Source of the DNA: Alphaproteobacteria bacterium | GTDB taxonomy: Bacteria > Pseudomonadota > Alphaproteobacteria > Micropepsales > Micropepsaceae | Assembly: GCA_021325375.1 (NCBI GenBank) | Contig: JAJPHG010000029.1 | Location: forward strand, 31,681 to 95,680 | Reading direction: 5' to 3' | DNA length: 64,000 nt | In this document: piece by piece, positions 1 to 9,057 of the stretch | How positions within the stretch are numbered: the first letter of the stretch is position 1 | Layout: each line of letters starts with the position of its first letter | Program-made: the position numbers and the translations under genes | Notes under the pieces: generated by a model | Told to the model about the DNA's origin: nothing | Databases searched by the model: none | Seen by the model: the letters and a program-made list of their open reading frames with translations, nothing else

Positions 1-81
1 CGCGTGCTCGGCCAGGGCAATGTCTGCTATCTGGGCGATTTCACGCAGACCGGATCGCCGGTGCCGGGTGCGGCGCAGTGA
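1..81 (+). CDS. C-terminal end of an unidentified gene (partial)
   Basis: Reading from base 1 in frame 1 gives 26 residues (starting RVLGQGNVCY, ending PGAAQ) before a TGA at 79-81. The gene starts before the window and too little is left to name it. Its stop codon overlaps the GTG start of the halogenase gene in a GTGA arrangement, so the two are probably translated together and may act in the same pathway. Confidence 0.55.
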   Translation, partial: RVLGQGNVCYLGDFTQTGSPVPGAAQ

Positions 82-1700
82 AGCCGCTCGACAGCATCGT
101 CATCGTGGGCGGCGGGACGGCGGGTTGGCTGACCGCCGCCCTGCTCGCCAAGCGGCTCGGCGCCGACAAGCCCAACGGCGTGCGCGTCACGCTGATCGAA
201 TCCAGCGACATCGGCACGATCGGCGTCGGCGAAGGGACGTTCCCGACCTTCCGCCGCACGCTGCGCACCATCGGCGTCGGCGAGGCCGAGTTCATGCGCG
301 AATGCTCGGCCGCGTTCAAGCAGGCGATCCGCTTCGTAGACTGGGAGCGCGCGCCGGTGAACGGCCGGCACACACATTACTATCATCCCTTCAATGTTCC
401 GCATCTGATGGCGATGGGGGCCGACATGGCGCCCTATTGGGCGCTGGGCGAGGCGGGCAAGGACGTGCCGTTCTCCGACGCCACCACGTTGCAGGATAAA
501 GTCGTCGACGCCCTCAAGGCGCCCAAGCGCATCGACGACGCGGCCTATGACGGGCCGATGAACTATGCCTATCATCTTGATGCCGCCAAGCTCGCCGTGT
601 TTCTGAAGAACACCGGCGTCAAGTTGGGCGTGCGGCACCTGATCGGCAACGTCGCCAATGTCGTGCTCGACGAGCAGGGCGTCATCGCCAGGCTCGAAAC
701 CGTCGAGCACGGCACGCTGGAAGCCGGCCTCTACGTCGACTGCACCGGCTTCGCCGGCGTGCTGATCGGGCGCGCGCTGGGCGAGCCCTGGCGCGACGTG
801 ACGAACATGCTCTTCGTCGACCGCGCCGTGGCCATGCAGGTGCCTTACGCGAGCGAGAAGACGCAGATTTTCCCGGCGACGATATCGAGCGCGCATGAAT
901 CGGGATGGACCTGGGACATCGGCCTGGATACGCGCCGCGGCATCGGCTTCTGCTACTCGGGCAAATACACCGACGACGACCGCGCCGAAGAGATCCTGCG
1001 CGGCTATATCGGCGCGCCCGCGGAGGGCCGCAACGCGCGCCGCTTGAAGATGCGCGTGGGCTATCGCGACCGGCAATGGGTCAAGAACTGCGTCGCTATC
1101 GGGCTTTCGGCCGGGTTCCTGGAGCCGCTCGAATCCACCGGCATCATCCAGATCGAGGCGGCGGCGCACATGATCGCCGAATACTTCCCGCGCCACGGCG
1201 ACATGGAGCGCGTGGCGACGCATTTCTCGACCATCATGCGGCGGCGCTTCGAGCTCGCGGTCGACTTCATCAAGCTGCACTACTATCTCAACAAGCGCAC
1301 CGATCATGCGTTCTGGATCGACAACGCCAGGCCCGAGACCGCAAGCGACGCGCTCAAGGACAAGATCGAGCTCTGGCGGCGGCGCCCGCCGACCTCACTC
1401 GACTTCGACACGACCTATGAGGCGTTCAAATATCAGAGCTACCAATACATCCTGTTCGGTCTCGGCTTCAGGCCCGACATGGAAGGCAACGAGTCCGCCT
1501 ATCCCTTCGGCGAAGAAGCGCGGCGCGAGTTCCGCCGCGTCCAGGCCGCGTCGCAGCAGGCGTTGAAGGCGCTGCCGGATCACCGTGCGCTGCTGGACGA
1601 GATCTACGCGAACGGCTTCAGGCCGAAAGCCGCGCGCGGCGGCGCCACCATCGCGGCCCGTGAGGACACGGTCCCGACCTCGCAGATGATGCATCGCTGA
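78..1700 (+). CDS. Flavin-dependent tryptophan halogenase family protein
   Basis: The 540-residue product belongs to the tryptophan 7-halogenase (PrnA/RebH) family, which uses reduced FAD, oxygen and halide to make hypohalous acid. The FAD-binding GGGTAG lies at residues 11-16 and a GVGEGTFPT block at 49-57. The catalytic lysine of the family is present as K81 in AFKQAIRF. The WxWxIP signature reads WTWDIG (W277, W279), so the proline is lost. The start is the GTG that overlaps the upstream stop; no other start gives the full Rossmann strand. Many relatives in alphaproteobacteria sit in TonB-receptor clusters and have no proven halogenase activity, so the substrate is unknown. It converges on the MFS gene with three bases between stops. 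Confidence 0.88.
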   Translation: MKPLDSIVIVGGGTAGWLTAALLAKRLGADKPNGVRVTLIESSDIGTIGVGEGTFPTFRRTLRTIGVGEAEFMRECSAAFKQAIRFVDWERAPVNGRHTHYYHPFNVPHLMAMGADMAPYWALGEAGKDVPFSDATTLQDKVVDALKAPKRIDDAAYDGPMNYAYHLDAAKLAVFLKNTGVKLGVRHLIGNVANVVLDEQGVIARLETVEHGTLEAGLYVDCTGFAGVLIGRALGEPWRDVTNMLFVDRAVAMQVPYASEKTQIFPATISSAHESGWTWDIGLDTRRGIGFCYSGKYTDDDRAEEILRGYIGAPAEGRNARRLKMRVGYRDRQWVKNCVAIGLSAGFLEPLESTGIIQIEAAAHMIAEYFPRHGDMERVATHFSTIMRRRFELAVDFIKLHYYLNKRTDHAFWIDNARPETASDALKDKIELWRRRPPTSLDFDTTYEAFKYQSYQYILFGLGFRPDMEGNESAYPFGEEARREFRRVQAASQQALKALPDHRALLDEIYANGFRPKAARGGATIAAREDTVPTSQMMHR

Positions 1701-1703
1701 AGT

Positions 1704-3275
1704 TCAGGGGCTCTCGAGCTCGCGCAGATCGCGCCCGCGCGTCTCGCGGCCGAACCAGGCGATGAGCGCGAGCGAGACCAGCGCCGGCACCGCGACGATG
1801 GCGGCGGCCAGGCCCAGCGCCGGGACCAGCGCCAGCGCGCCCAAGCCCTGCGCGATGAGGCCGCCGACCTTGCTGCAGCCCGCCACCCAGCCCGTCGCCC
1901 TTCCGCGCACGCGCAAGGGGTAGTTCTCGGCCGCGTAAGGCAGAAGGATCGAGATCACGCCGGTCGAGCCGACGATGAGAAGAGCGACCGGCACGAGCGG
2001 ATCGCCGCCGCTGGCGCGCAGGAGCAGCGCCGCAAGCCCCAGGACCGTCATCGCGATCATCAAGACGAGCGACCATTTGGTGCTCCAGGCGCTGTAGAGC
2101 CAGGTCACGAGCGCGACCGTCGGCACGGCGAAGAGCGCCGATTTGGCGATGAGCGCGCTGGCCGCGCCCGCGCTGCGGCCTTCCGCCACCAGCGTGGCCG
2201 GCAGCCACAGCAACACGCCGAAATTGACGAAGCCCCAGGCGAGCGCGGCAAGCGTCAGCGCCACCGTGGTCCCGAGGAACCCGTGATCGACCGGCGGCAG
2301 GGGCGTATGATCCTCGGCCGCATCCTTTTCGATCGTTTCGGTCGAGCGCGTCAGCGAGACGCCGAACCGCGCCAGCACGCTTCGTGCCTCGCCGATGCGG
2401 CCCATCATCTCCAGGAAGCGCGCCGATTCCGGAATGAACGGGCTGAGCGCGATCAGGATGAGGCCGGTCGGCAGGTTGAGGAACCACATGATCCGCCAGC
2501 CGAAGAGGGGCTGGAGCAGCGCCGACAACCCGCTGGACGCCAGATAGCCGCCGACCGCGCCGACGCCGCCGACCAGCACCAGGCACCAGCTGCGGTGCCT
2601 GGTCGGCATCAGCTCGGCGAGCAGTGCATAGGTCACCGGCAGCATGCCGCCCGCCGCGGCCCCCATCAAAAAGCACATCACCAGGTTCCACCAGAACGAC
2701 GGCATGGCGCCGCAGATCGAGGTGCCGATGAACATCACCGACGACAACAGGATCGTGGCGCGCCGCCCATAGATGTCGGCGAGCGCGCCCCAGACGAACG
2801 ATCCCACCGCGGTCCCCACCAGGGCGCAGAACGGCAGCATCGCCACCGTCGCCTTGCCGATGGCGTATTCGCTGCGCATGCCGGGCGTGACGAAGCCCAG
2901 GCTCGCGGGCTTCATGATGTCGATGATGAGGGCCACGGAAAGGACCGCCATCAGCATCCAGTGCGCGGCGGTCAGCGGCGCGTCTTCGGGCGGCGCGATG
3001 GCGATGAAGGGTTCGTTGCTTTTCACCGCCCTCGGCAGCAGCCCGTAGCCCGCGGCCGCGATCCCGGAGACGATCAGCGCCATCCCTAGGATCATGCCGG
3101 GGTCCATCGGCATGCCGGCGAGCACGAAACCCATGTTGCGCGCCATCCAGAACATCGGAAGATGCAGCAGCACGCCCGCCGTGACGACGCCCGAGCCCAG
3201 CCAGAAGCCGAGCGCGCTGCGACGGTCCGCGAACATGAAAAGGCTGCGCGTGCCCGAGCCGGTTTTCCCCCACAT
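1704..3275 (-). CDS. MFS transporter, aromatic acid/sugar symporter type
   Basis: The 523-residue protein is a major facilitator superfamily permease with about twelve hydrophobic segments. After helix 2 it has the loop motif GALADIYGRR, the conserved signature between helices 2 and 3, and PESARF at the end of the first half. This is the pattern of the metabolite:H+ and aromatic acid:H+ symporter branches. The ATG at 3275 gives a 13-residue soluble lead. A second ATG at 3236 (MFADRRS) is an equally possible start, since neither has a strong ribosome binding site. The gene is divergent from the D-aminoacylase-like hydrolase across 96 bases, so it may import that enzyme's products. That link is inferred from position only. 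Confidence 0.82.
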   Translation of the reverse strand: MWGKTGSGTRSLFMFADRRSALGFWLGSGVVTAGVLLHLPMFWMARNMGFVLAGMPMDPGMILGMALIVSGIAAAGYGLLPRAVKSNEPFIAIAPPEDAPLTAAHWMLMAVLSVALIIDIMKPASLGFVTPGMRSEYAIGKATVAMLPFCALVGTAVGSFVWGALADIYGRRATILLSSVMFIGTSICGAMPSFWWNLVMCFLMGAAAGGMLPVTYALLAELMPTRHRSWCLVLVGGVGAVGGYLASSGLSALLQPLFGWRIMWFLNLPTGLILIALSPFIPESARFLEMMGRIGEARSVLARFGVSLTRSTETIEKDAAEDHTPLPPVDHGFLGTTVALTLAALAWGFVNFGVLLWLPATLVAEGRSAGAASALIAKSALFAVPTVALVTWLYSAWSTKWSLVLMIAMTVLGLAALLLRASGGDPLVPVALLIVGSTGVISILLPYAAENYPLRVRGRATGWVAGCSKVGGLIAQGLGALALVPALGLAAAIVAVPALVSLALIAWFGRETRGRDLRELESP

Positions 3276-3371
3276 AACCGTTGGATATCATGTGGAGTTC
3301 GGTATCGCAAAATCGCGGGCTCAAGGATCGGCGTCGATCGTGCTAGTGTCAGTCGACATTGGGGGGAAACC

Positions 3372-5105
3372 ATGCACCGATTTTACGTTGTAGCTCTCAT
3401 CAGCACGCTCGCCGCCGCGGCTTGCGGCAGCGCGAGCGCCGGGCCCGTCTACGACGTGGTGATCCGAGGCGGAACGATCGTCGACGGCTCTGGGACCAAG
3501 CCTTATGTCGGCGACGTCGCGGTGAAGGGCGACCGCATCGCCGCGATCGCGCCGCATCTCGCCGGCCGCGGCAAGGTGGAAGTCGACGCGCGCGGCAAGG
3601 CGGTGTCGCCGGGCTTCATCAACATGCTGGCGCATCCCGAGGAGAGCCTGATCGCGGACGGACGCGGCTTGTCCGACCTCGCGCAAGGCGTGACGCTGGA
3701 GGTGATGGGCGAGGATTCGATGGGCCCCTTGACGCCGCAGATGAAGAAGCTCGGCGAAGAACGCCAGAGCGACATCAAATACAAGATCACCTGGACGACG
3801 CTCGGCGAATATCTGGGCATGCTGCAGAAGAAGGGGATTGCGCCGAACGTCGCGTCCTTCGTGGGTGCCGCGACGGTGCGCGCCAACCTGCTCGGCGAGG
3901 CCGACGTCCAGCCCACGCCGAAACAGCTCGAGGCGATGCAGGGTCTCGTCAAACAGGCGATGGAAGAAGGCGCGCTGGGCTTGACCGACGCGCTCATCTA
4001 TTCGCCCAACACCTATGCGAAGACGCCCGAGCTCATCGCGCTCGCGAAAGTGTCGGCGCGCTGCGGCGGAATGTACATCGCCCACATCCGCAGCGAAGGC
4101 GACCGGCTCCAGGACGCCGTGCAGGAGAGCATCGATATCGCGCAAGCCTCCGGCGCGCCTGCCGAGATCTATCATTTCAAGCAGGCCGGGCGCTCCAACT
4201 GGCCCAAGCTCGACAAGATCATAGGCATGATCAACGCGGCGCGCGCGCGAGGCGTGCGCATCACGGCCGACATGTACACCTATACCGCCGGCGCCACCGG
4301 CCTCGACGCGGCGATGCCGTCCTGGGTGCAGGACGGCGGGCTGGAGAAATGGATCGCGCGGCTGAAGGACCCCGCCATCCGCGCCAAGGTGAAAGCGGAG
4401 ATGCTGAACCCGCATCCCAAGACGTGGGAAAACCTCTATGCGGGAGCGGGACCCGAGGGCACGCTGCTTCTGGCGTTCAAGAATCCCAAGCTCAAGCCGC
4501 TCACCGGCAAGACGCTGGCCGATGTCGCCAAAGAACGCCATGAAAGCCCTGAAGACGCGGCGATCGATCTTGTGATCGAGGACGGCTCGCGCGTGGGCGT
4601 CGCGTACTTCCTGATGAGCGAGGACAGCGTCCGGCGCGAGGTCGCGCTGCCGTGGATGAGCTTCGGCTCGGACGAGGCGGCGCCGGCGCCTGAGGGCGTC
4701 TTCCTGCTCGCCAACAGCCATCCCCGCGCCTACGGCAATTTCGCGCGGCTGTTGGGGCACTATGTGCGCGAGAACCACGATCTGACGCTGCAGGACGCGG
4801 TGCGGCGGCTGACGGGCTTTCCGGCCCAGAACCTGTCGCTGTCCGATCGCGGCTTGCTCAAAGCGGACTACTACGCCGACGTCGTCGTGTTCGATCCGAA
4901 CACGATCGCCGACCGCGCAACCTATGCGAAGCCGCATCAGCTCGCCGTCGGCGTAGAGGACGTGCTCGTGAACGGCGCCTTCGCATTCAAGGACGGCAAG
5001 GCGACCGGGGCCGCGACGGGACGGTTCGTGCACGGCCGCGCATGGCTCGGCGCGCCCGGCGGCGGATGCCGCGCCGCGCCCTCCGACTGGTCCTGGAGCA
5101 AATGA
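3372..5105 (+). CDS. Exported D-aminoacylase-like amidohydrolase
   Basis: The 577-residue product is an amidohydrolase-superfamily protein of the N-acyl-D-amino-acid deacylase type, in a TIM-barrel fold with flanking beta domain (residues 27-80 and C-terminal). It starts at the ATG preceded by GGGGGGAAACC and has a signal peptide (residues 1 to about 23). Later metal-site motifs are visible: YIAHIRSEGD, EIYHFKQAG and GSDEAAPAP. The first motif, normally GFIDxHxH, is GFINMLAHPE (81-90), so the first histidine is replaced by leucine. The usual GNCG-type block reads GEDSMGP with E114. It is therefore a divergent subfamily; whether it is active cannot be read from sequence. It is divergent from the MFS gene. 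Confidence 0.82.
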   Translation: MHRFYVVALISTLAAAACGSASAGPVYDVVIRGGTIVDGSGTKPYVGDVAVKGDRIAAIAPHLAGRGKVEVDARGKAVSPGFINMLAHPEESLIADGRGLSDLAQGVTLEVMGEDSMGPLTPQMKKLGEERQSDIKYKITWTTLGEYLGMLQKKGIAPNVASFVGAATVRANLLGEADVQPTPKQLEAMQGLVKQAMEEGALGLTDALIYSPNTYAKTPELIALAKVSARCGGMYIAHIRSEGDRLQDAVQESIDIAQASGAPAEIYHFKQAGRSNWPKLDKIIGMINAARARGVRITADMYTYTAGATGLDAAMPSWVQDGGLEKWIARLKDPAIRAKVKAEMLNPHPKTWENLYAGAGPEGTLLLAFKNPKLKPLTGKTLADVAKERHESPEDAAIDLVIEDGSRVGVAYFLMSEDSVRREVALPWMSFGSDEAAPAPEGVFLLANSHPRAYGNFARLLGHYVRENHDLTLQDAVRRLTGFPAQNLSLSDRGLLKADYYADVVVFDPNTIADRATYAKPHQLAVGVEDVLVNGAFAFKDGKATGAATGRFVHGRAWLGAPGGGCRAAPSDWSWSK

Positions 5106-5130
5106 GCTGCGGCTCCGCGCCGGGGGGAAT

Positions 5131-5160
5131 TTGACCCCCAGGTTGAATGGTGCGAATATT
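5131..5160 (+). promoter_or_regulatory. Possible promoter of the exported-protein trio
   Basis: TTGACC at 5131-5136 and AATATT at 5155-5160 are separated by 18 bases and lie 20 bases before the first start codon of the trio. The -35 box matches the consensus at five of six positions, the -10 box at four. The weak -10 box and the short leader make this tentative. Confidence 0.3.
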
Positions 5161-5180
5161 CAAGCAGGGGGGCGGTGCGC

Positions 5181-6299
5181 ATGAAGATGCGCCTTTTCGC
5201 GCCATTGCTTGCAATCCCGGCGGTCGCTGTGGCGGCCGGCGTGTTTGTCGCGTGCCCCGCTTCATCCCAGGACGCCTCCGACGGAACGGTCGTTTCGCGA
5301 GCCTCCGTGCGTGAATCCCGGCCCGGGTCGCTGGTGGCCGCCGTCGAGAACGAGTCCGGCGATGTCTACGCCAGCGTCGTGCTGCCCTGCCGGGAAAAGA
5401 AGGAGCAGATCATCGCCGCGGAAAGACAGCGCGAGGAAAGTTGCGCCGAATGCCAGGCGCAGCTGCCGCAACTCGCGATCGTCGAAACGCAGGCGATGTC
5501 GCGCTGCGACATCAAGGGCTATGATGCCCGCATCGCCGACATCGACCGACACATCGACACGGAGATCGAACGCTTCAAGAAGCTGGCCGCGGCCTTCGAG
5601 CAGCAGGCGCGATCCAGCGAGGCGCTCGGCGAGGAGATCAAGGAAGGCGAAACGGAAGCCGAAGCGACGTTCGCTGAAGCCGCCGCGGGCAAGATCATGG
5701 ATTGGGCGCCGGAAAAGCAGATCGACATGATCGATGCCACCGAAAAGATGATGCAGGGCGGCAAGGACGTGAGGCGCGCGACAAGAGGCGAGCTCGGCGC
5801 GTTCGTCGCGGAAATGAGGGCCGAACTGCGGGGCAAGTCGAAGCGGGAAGCGCGCGCCATTCTCCTGAAAAAGCTCGAGCAAGCCAGGCGCCTGACGGAC
5901 CGGATCAAGGCCGTGAACTTCACATCGCAAGAGCTCGCCGCCAACAACATCGACAAGGTCGCGGGCATCAAGTCCGATACGACTTCCAAGGTCCTGGATG
6001 AAGCCTATGGCGCCCTGGTCACCGGCCTGAGCATCGCCAAGGATCAATCGGTGAAGAGCCTGCAGGAGATCGTGAAGCTGAACGGCGTCCTCGGCTATTC
6101 GCAGGATACGGTCAAGATCGGGCAGGTGTTCGGCAATCTCAATCAGCTGTCGCGAAACGTCGACGGACTCTCAAGTCTTGCCCAAGCCGCGGAGAGCCAG
6201 CGCGTGATCGCGAAAGCCGAAATGGACTACCTCGTTCAAAAGCGCAAGATCCTGGTGGAACAGCGCGATGAAGCAGCCAGCATTGCGGGTGGACCTTAG
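5181..6299 (+). CDS. Exported coiled-coil protein of unknown function
   Basis: The 372-residue product matches no family I can name. It starts with a clear signal peptide (KMRLFAPLLAIPAVAVAAG) followed by a short linker. Residues around 70-135 hold four cysteines (CREKK, CAEC, CDIK), which could form disulfides in the periplasm. Most of the rest is charged, alanine-rich helix with heptad character, typical of a coiled coil. The ATG at 5181 is chosen over GTG 5175 because the GGGGGG ribosome binding site at 5167-5172 is correctly spaced for it. It is the first gene of a trio with the next two, 23 bases apart. Confidence 0.7.
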   Translation: MKMRLFAPLLAIPAVAVAAGVFVACPASSQDASDGTVVSRASVRESRPGSLVAAVENESGDVYASVVLPCREKKEQIIAAERQREESCAECQAQLPQLAIVETQAMSRCDIKGYDARIADIDRHIDTEIERFKKLAAAFEQQARSSEALGEEIKEGETEAEATFAEAAAGKIMDWAPEKQIDMIDATEKMMQGGKDVRRATRGELGAFVAEMRAELRGKSKREARAILLKKLEQARRLTDRIKAVNFTSQELAANNIDKVAGIKSDTTSKVLDEAYGALVTGLSIAKDQSVKSLQEIVKLNGVLGYSQDTVKIGQVFGNLNQLSRNVDGLSSLAQAAESQRVIAKAEMDYLVQKRKILVEQRDEAASIAGGP

Positions 6300-6322
6300 C
6301 GCGACGTCAAGGGGGCGGTGCG

Positions 6323-7702
6323 ATGAACCGATGGACGAACACGCTCGGGATATCTCTGCTTCTCTGTCTTGCGCTCGTCTCCGCGCCGGCCTTCGCCGAC
6401 GACGACGACGCGAAGATGATGGCCCAGCTCGCCTTGATAAAGAAGAGCTGCGAGGAACATCAGGCTGAGGCCAAACGCAAGGAGCAGGAGCTGGAAGCCG
6501 CGAAGGCTTCGGCAAATCTTCCGCCGCAGCAGGCTCAGGACGTGGAGCGGAAGCTCCAGAAACTGAAATCGGTCATCGCGGAAACGGACGAGCTTCTCGC
6601 GCGTCCCATGCCGCAAACCAGAGCCGATCAGGAATCCTATCTCAAGACGGCCAGCGGAGCGATCGCGGCCACGCACGCTTACGAAAGCGCGGTCTCGAAG
6701 GATCTCCGCATCGACCCGGCATCGCGCGTGGAAGCCGTGCTGCAGAAGCTGGGCAGCGCGGAGGATTTCCAAACCAGGTTCGGAGCGTTCGACAATCAGA
6801 ACGCCGTGAGCAATGCGGCTCTCGGCGCCGCGGCGCCCCCCGGAGCCAACACGAGCTTCTTCGGGCTGGCCGGCCGGTTGCCGCCCAGCGCGATCGTGCA
6901 ACCGCAACTGTCCAGCGCGTACACGCCCACGACGGTCGAGGCGGCGACGAAGATTTCCAACCAGGATCACGGCGTCGGCGGAGGGATCATGCTCGAAGGA
7001 GCGGCCGGCGGGCTTGCCCCCGTGTCGAGCGCCACCTATGACGGCAGCATCAACGCGCTCGTGCTCAACGGCGACCTCGTCTATTTCGTGAAAATCCCGC
7101 CGTGGTCTCTCGCCACCATGTGCCGCGAGATCGGCGCCGACAGGAATGCGTTGCTTGGAGTTTCCGAAACCGGAATCGACGGTCTCACATTCGGCGACAA
7201 GCCGGAGATCTACAAAGGCACGGACCTCGCCTATGAGCTGATGATGGCCGACAAGTTTCTCGGCGACGTGATTTTCGGGCAGAACCATTCGTGGACTCAA
7301 GGTTACAGATTTCCGGGCTCCGCGCCGGTGCCGGCCGCGATCAAGTCCAGCATGCTGGTGCGGTTCTCGTTCGGAAACTTTCAGTTTGGGGCGGACGACG
7401 GCCAACTCTCCCTGGTGAGCTCTTCGCTGGAGGTGCGGATGATGCCCACCTCCGCCGCGCAGTCGCCGACCGGACAATTGTTGCCGGACTACAACGCGAT
7501 GGACAAAGGCTGGACGCCGCCGGGCGCGTTTGTCGCCAACGCCCGCATCCTCACGGACAATGTTGCGTATTTCCGCAACGAAGCCCTGATAAACGCCGTG
7601 TTCGCCGACGGCGAGACCGCCGCGGTCCTGCGCTCGCTGAAGCAGGCAAACGTGAATCTCGACGCGCTGGCGACCACGATCGAATCGGGGAATCCGGGAT
7701 GA
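6323..7702 (+). CDS. Exported protein with N-terminal coiled coil, function unknown
   Basis: The 459-residue product has a signal peptide ending near APAFA-DDDD (residue 26), then a coiled coil of about 70 residues (from KKSCEEHQAE to ETDELLAR). A longer globular part follows with glycine-rich stretches and strand-like segments and no recognised domain. The ribosome binding site GGGGGCGGTGCG directly before the ATG is the same 12-base string found before the preceding gene. Its TGA overlaps the ATG of the TPR gene (ATGA), which implies translational coupling. The three neighbours probably work together at the cell envelope; no function is proposed. Confidence 0.7.
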   Translation: MNRWTNTLGISLLLCLALVSAPAFADDDDAKMMAQLALIKKSCEEHQAEAKRKEQELEAAKASANLPPQQAQDVERKLQKLKSVIAETDELLARPMPQTRADQESYLKTASGAIAATHAYESAVSKDLRIDPASRVEAVLQKLGSAEDFQTRFGAFDNQNAVSNAALGAAAPPGANTSFFGLAGRLPPSAIVQPQLSSAYTPTTVEAATKISNQDHGVGGGIMLEGAAGGLAPVSSATYDGSINALVLNGDLVYFVKIPPWSLATMCREIGADRNALLGVSETGIDGLTFGDKPEIYKGTDLAYELMMADKFLGDVIFGQNHSWTQGYRFPGSAPVPAAIKSSMLVRFSFGNFQFGADDGQLSLVSSSLEVRMMPTSAAQSPTGQLLPDYNAMDKGWTPPGAFVANARILTDNVAYFRNEALINAVFADGETAAVLRSLKQANVNLDALATTIESGNPG

Positions 7703-9057
7703 ACCGGCTGCGTCCGGCAGCAGCACTCGGCGCGTTCATGGCGTGCTGCGCATTGGGCATCGCGGGTGCGGCCGCCGATCCCGCGCAGGACTGTCAGCAG
7801 ACGGCGGATCCCAACCTGGCGATCGACGGATGCACGACATATCTCGCCACGGCGACCGGCGATCAAGCGATCAGCGCAGAATTCCTGCGCGGCAGAGCCT
7901 ATTTCAACAAGCACGATTTCTATCACGCGGTGAAGGATTTCACGGCGGTCATCGGCGGCAGGCCGAGCGCCGAAGCCTATGTCTTTCGCGGTCTCGCCTA
8001 TGTCAACCAGGTCGCCGACGATCCGGGGTTCGCCGGCATGGCGCTGTCCGACATGAACCAGGCCTACACGTTGAAGCCGGACCTCGACGCGACCCTCAAG
8101 CCGGATTTCGCTTTCGCCTATGCGGCGCGCGCGGCGACCGGCCTTGCCGATGGGCAGGACGCGCAGGCGCAGGCGGACGAAGACCAGGCCGCACAGCTGA
8201 AACCCGATCTCGCGGCGGCTTTCAAGGCGGACTTCGGGCAAGCTTATGAAAAACGTGCGATGAAGAATCTTGCGGGTGGGCAATATGACCGCGCCGCGAG
8301 CGACTTTCAGCAAGCCATTGCGCTCGACCCGGCGACGAACGACAAGCTGGCCCCCTTCCTGCAGGAGGCGCGGACCGGACAGGCGGGCCCTTACGCCGCC
8401 ATCGCGCAAGGAGACCAGCACGAATCGGATGGCGACTATGATCGGGCCGTCATCGACTACTCGAATGCAATCCAGGCGAACCCAAATCTGGCCTTGGCCT
8501 ATATGAGCCGCGGACAAGCATACGAGGTGCTCGACCGTCTCGACGAGGCGGGCGCGGATTTCGATTCGGCGATAGGCCTCGATCCGAACAACTGGAACGG
8601 ATATTACGCGCGCGGAAGGCTTCGGCAGTCCATGGATCAACCCGACCAGGCGACGGGCGATTTCAACGCGGCGCTGGCCCTCCTCGACCAGAATCACGAT
8701 GCCGCCGCCGAGAACGAAAAAAAGTTCCTCAACGACGCAATCCGCTCGGCGCAGTTCGACAGCACTCTCGACGAGCACTGGGGTTCCTATCTGAACGACA
8801 TTCAAAGCGCCGGCAACTATCCGAACTGGTCTTCGCCGCCCCATGACGTCTACGCCCAGCGTCACCTTCCGCCCGGAGCGACGGAGCCCACGCAAACCGC
8901 CGATGCCGCACCGTCCCCGGCGCCGGCTCCTTCTCCCGCTCCTGCGCCAAATCCCCTCGCCTTCCTGTCGAGCCCATGGACGTGGTTGTTGTTGGGATTG
9001 GCCGCGATCTGCGGCGCCGGCGCCGGCGTGTTCTTCTACTTTCGAAGAAGAGGCTGA
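7699..9057 (+). CDS. Exported TPR-repeat protein with C-terminal membrane anchor
   Basis: The 452-residue product starts at the ATG overlapping the previous stop codon. It has a signal peptide (to about residue 27, GAAADP), then repeated tetratricopeptide-like helices through about residue 340 (for example YDRAASDFQQAIALDP and YDRAVIDYSNAIQANP). A proline/alanine linker with a PAPAPSPAPAP pattern follows. The end is one transmembrane helix, WTWLLLGLAAICGAGAGVFF, with an arginine-rich cytoplasmic tail (RRRG). The topology suggests a periplasmic TPR scaffold anchored in the inner membrane. Last gene of the trio; its 3' end overlaps the converging glycosylase gene by 22 bases. Confidence 0.8.
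   Translation: MNRLRPAAALGAFMACCALGIAGAAADPAQDCQQTADPNLAIDGCTTYLATATGDQAISAEFLRGRAYFNKHDFYHAVKDFTAVIGGRPSAEAYVFRGLAYVNQVADDPGFAGMALSDMNQAYTLKPDLDATLKPDFAFAYAARAATGLADGQDAQAQADEDQAAQLKPDLAAAFKADFGQAYEKRAMKNLAGGQYDRAASDFQQAIALDPATNDKLAPFLQEARTGQAGPYAAIAQGDQHESDGDYDRAVIDYSNAIQANPNLALAYMSRGQAYEVLDRLDEAGADFDSAIGLDPNNWNGYYARGRLRQSMDQPDQATGDFNAALALLDQNHDAAAENEKKFLNDAIRSAQFDSTLDEHWGSYLNDIQSAGNYPNWSSPPHDVYAQRHLPPGATEPTQTADAAPSPAPAPSPAPAPNPLAFLSSPWTWLLLGLAAICGAGAGVFFYFRRRG

Noticed and set aside
5124..5142. GGGGGG-AATTTGA-CCCCC hairpin after the D-aminoacylase-like gene as a terminator
   Set aside because: No run of T follows, and the right arm overlaps a possible -35 box of the next gene.
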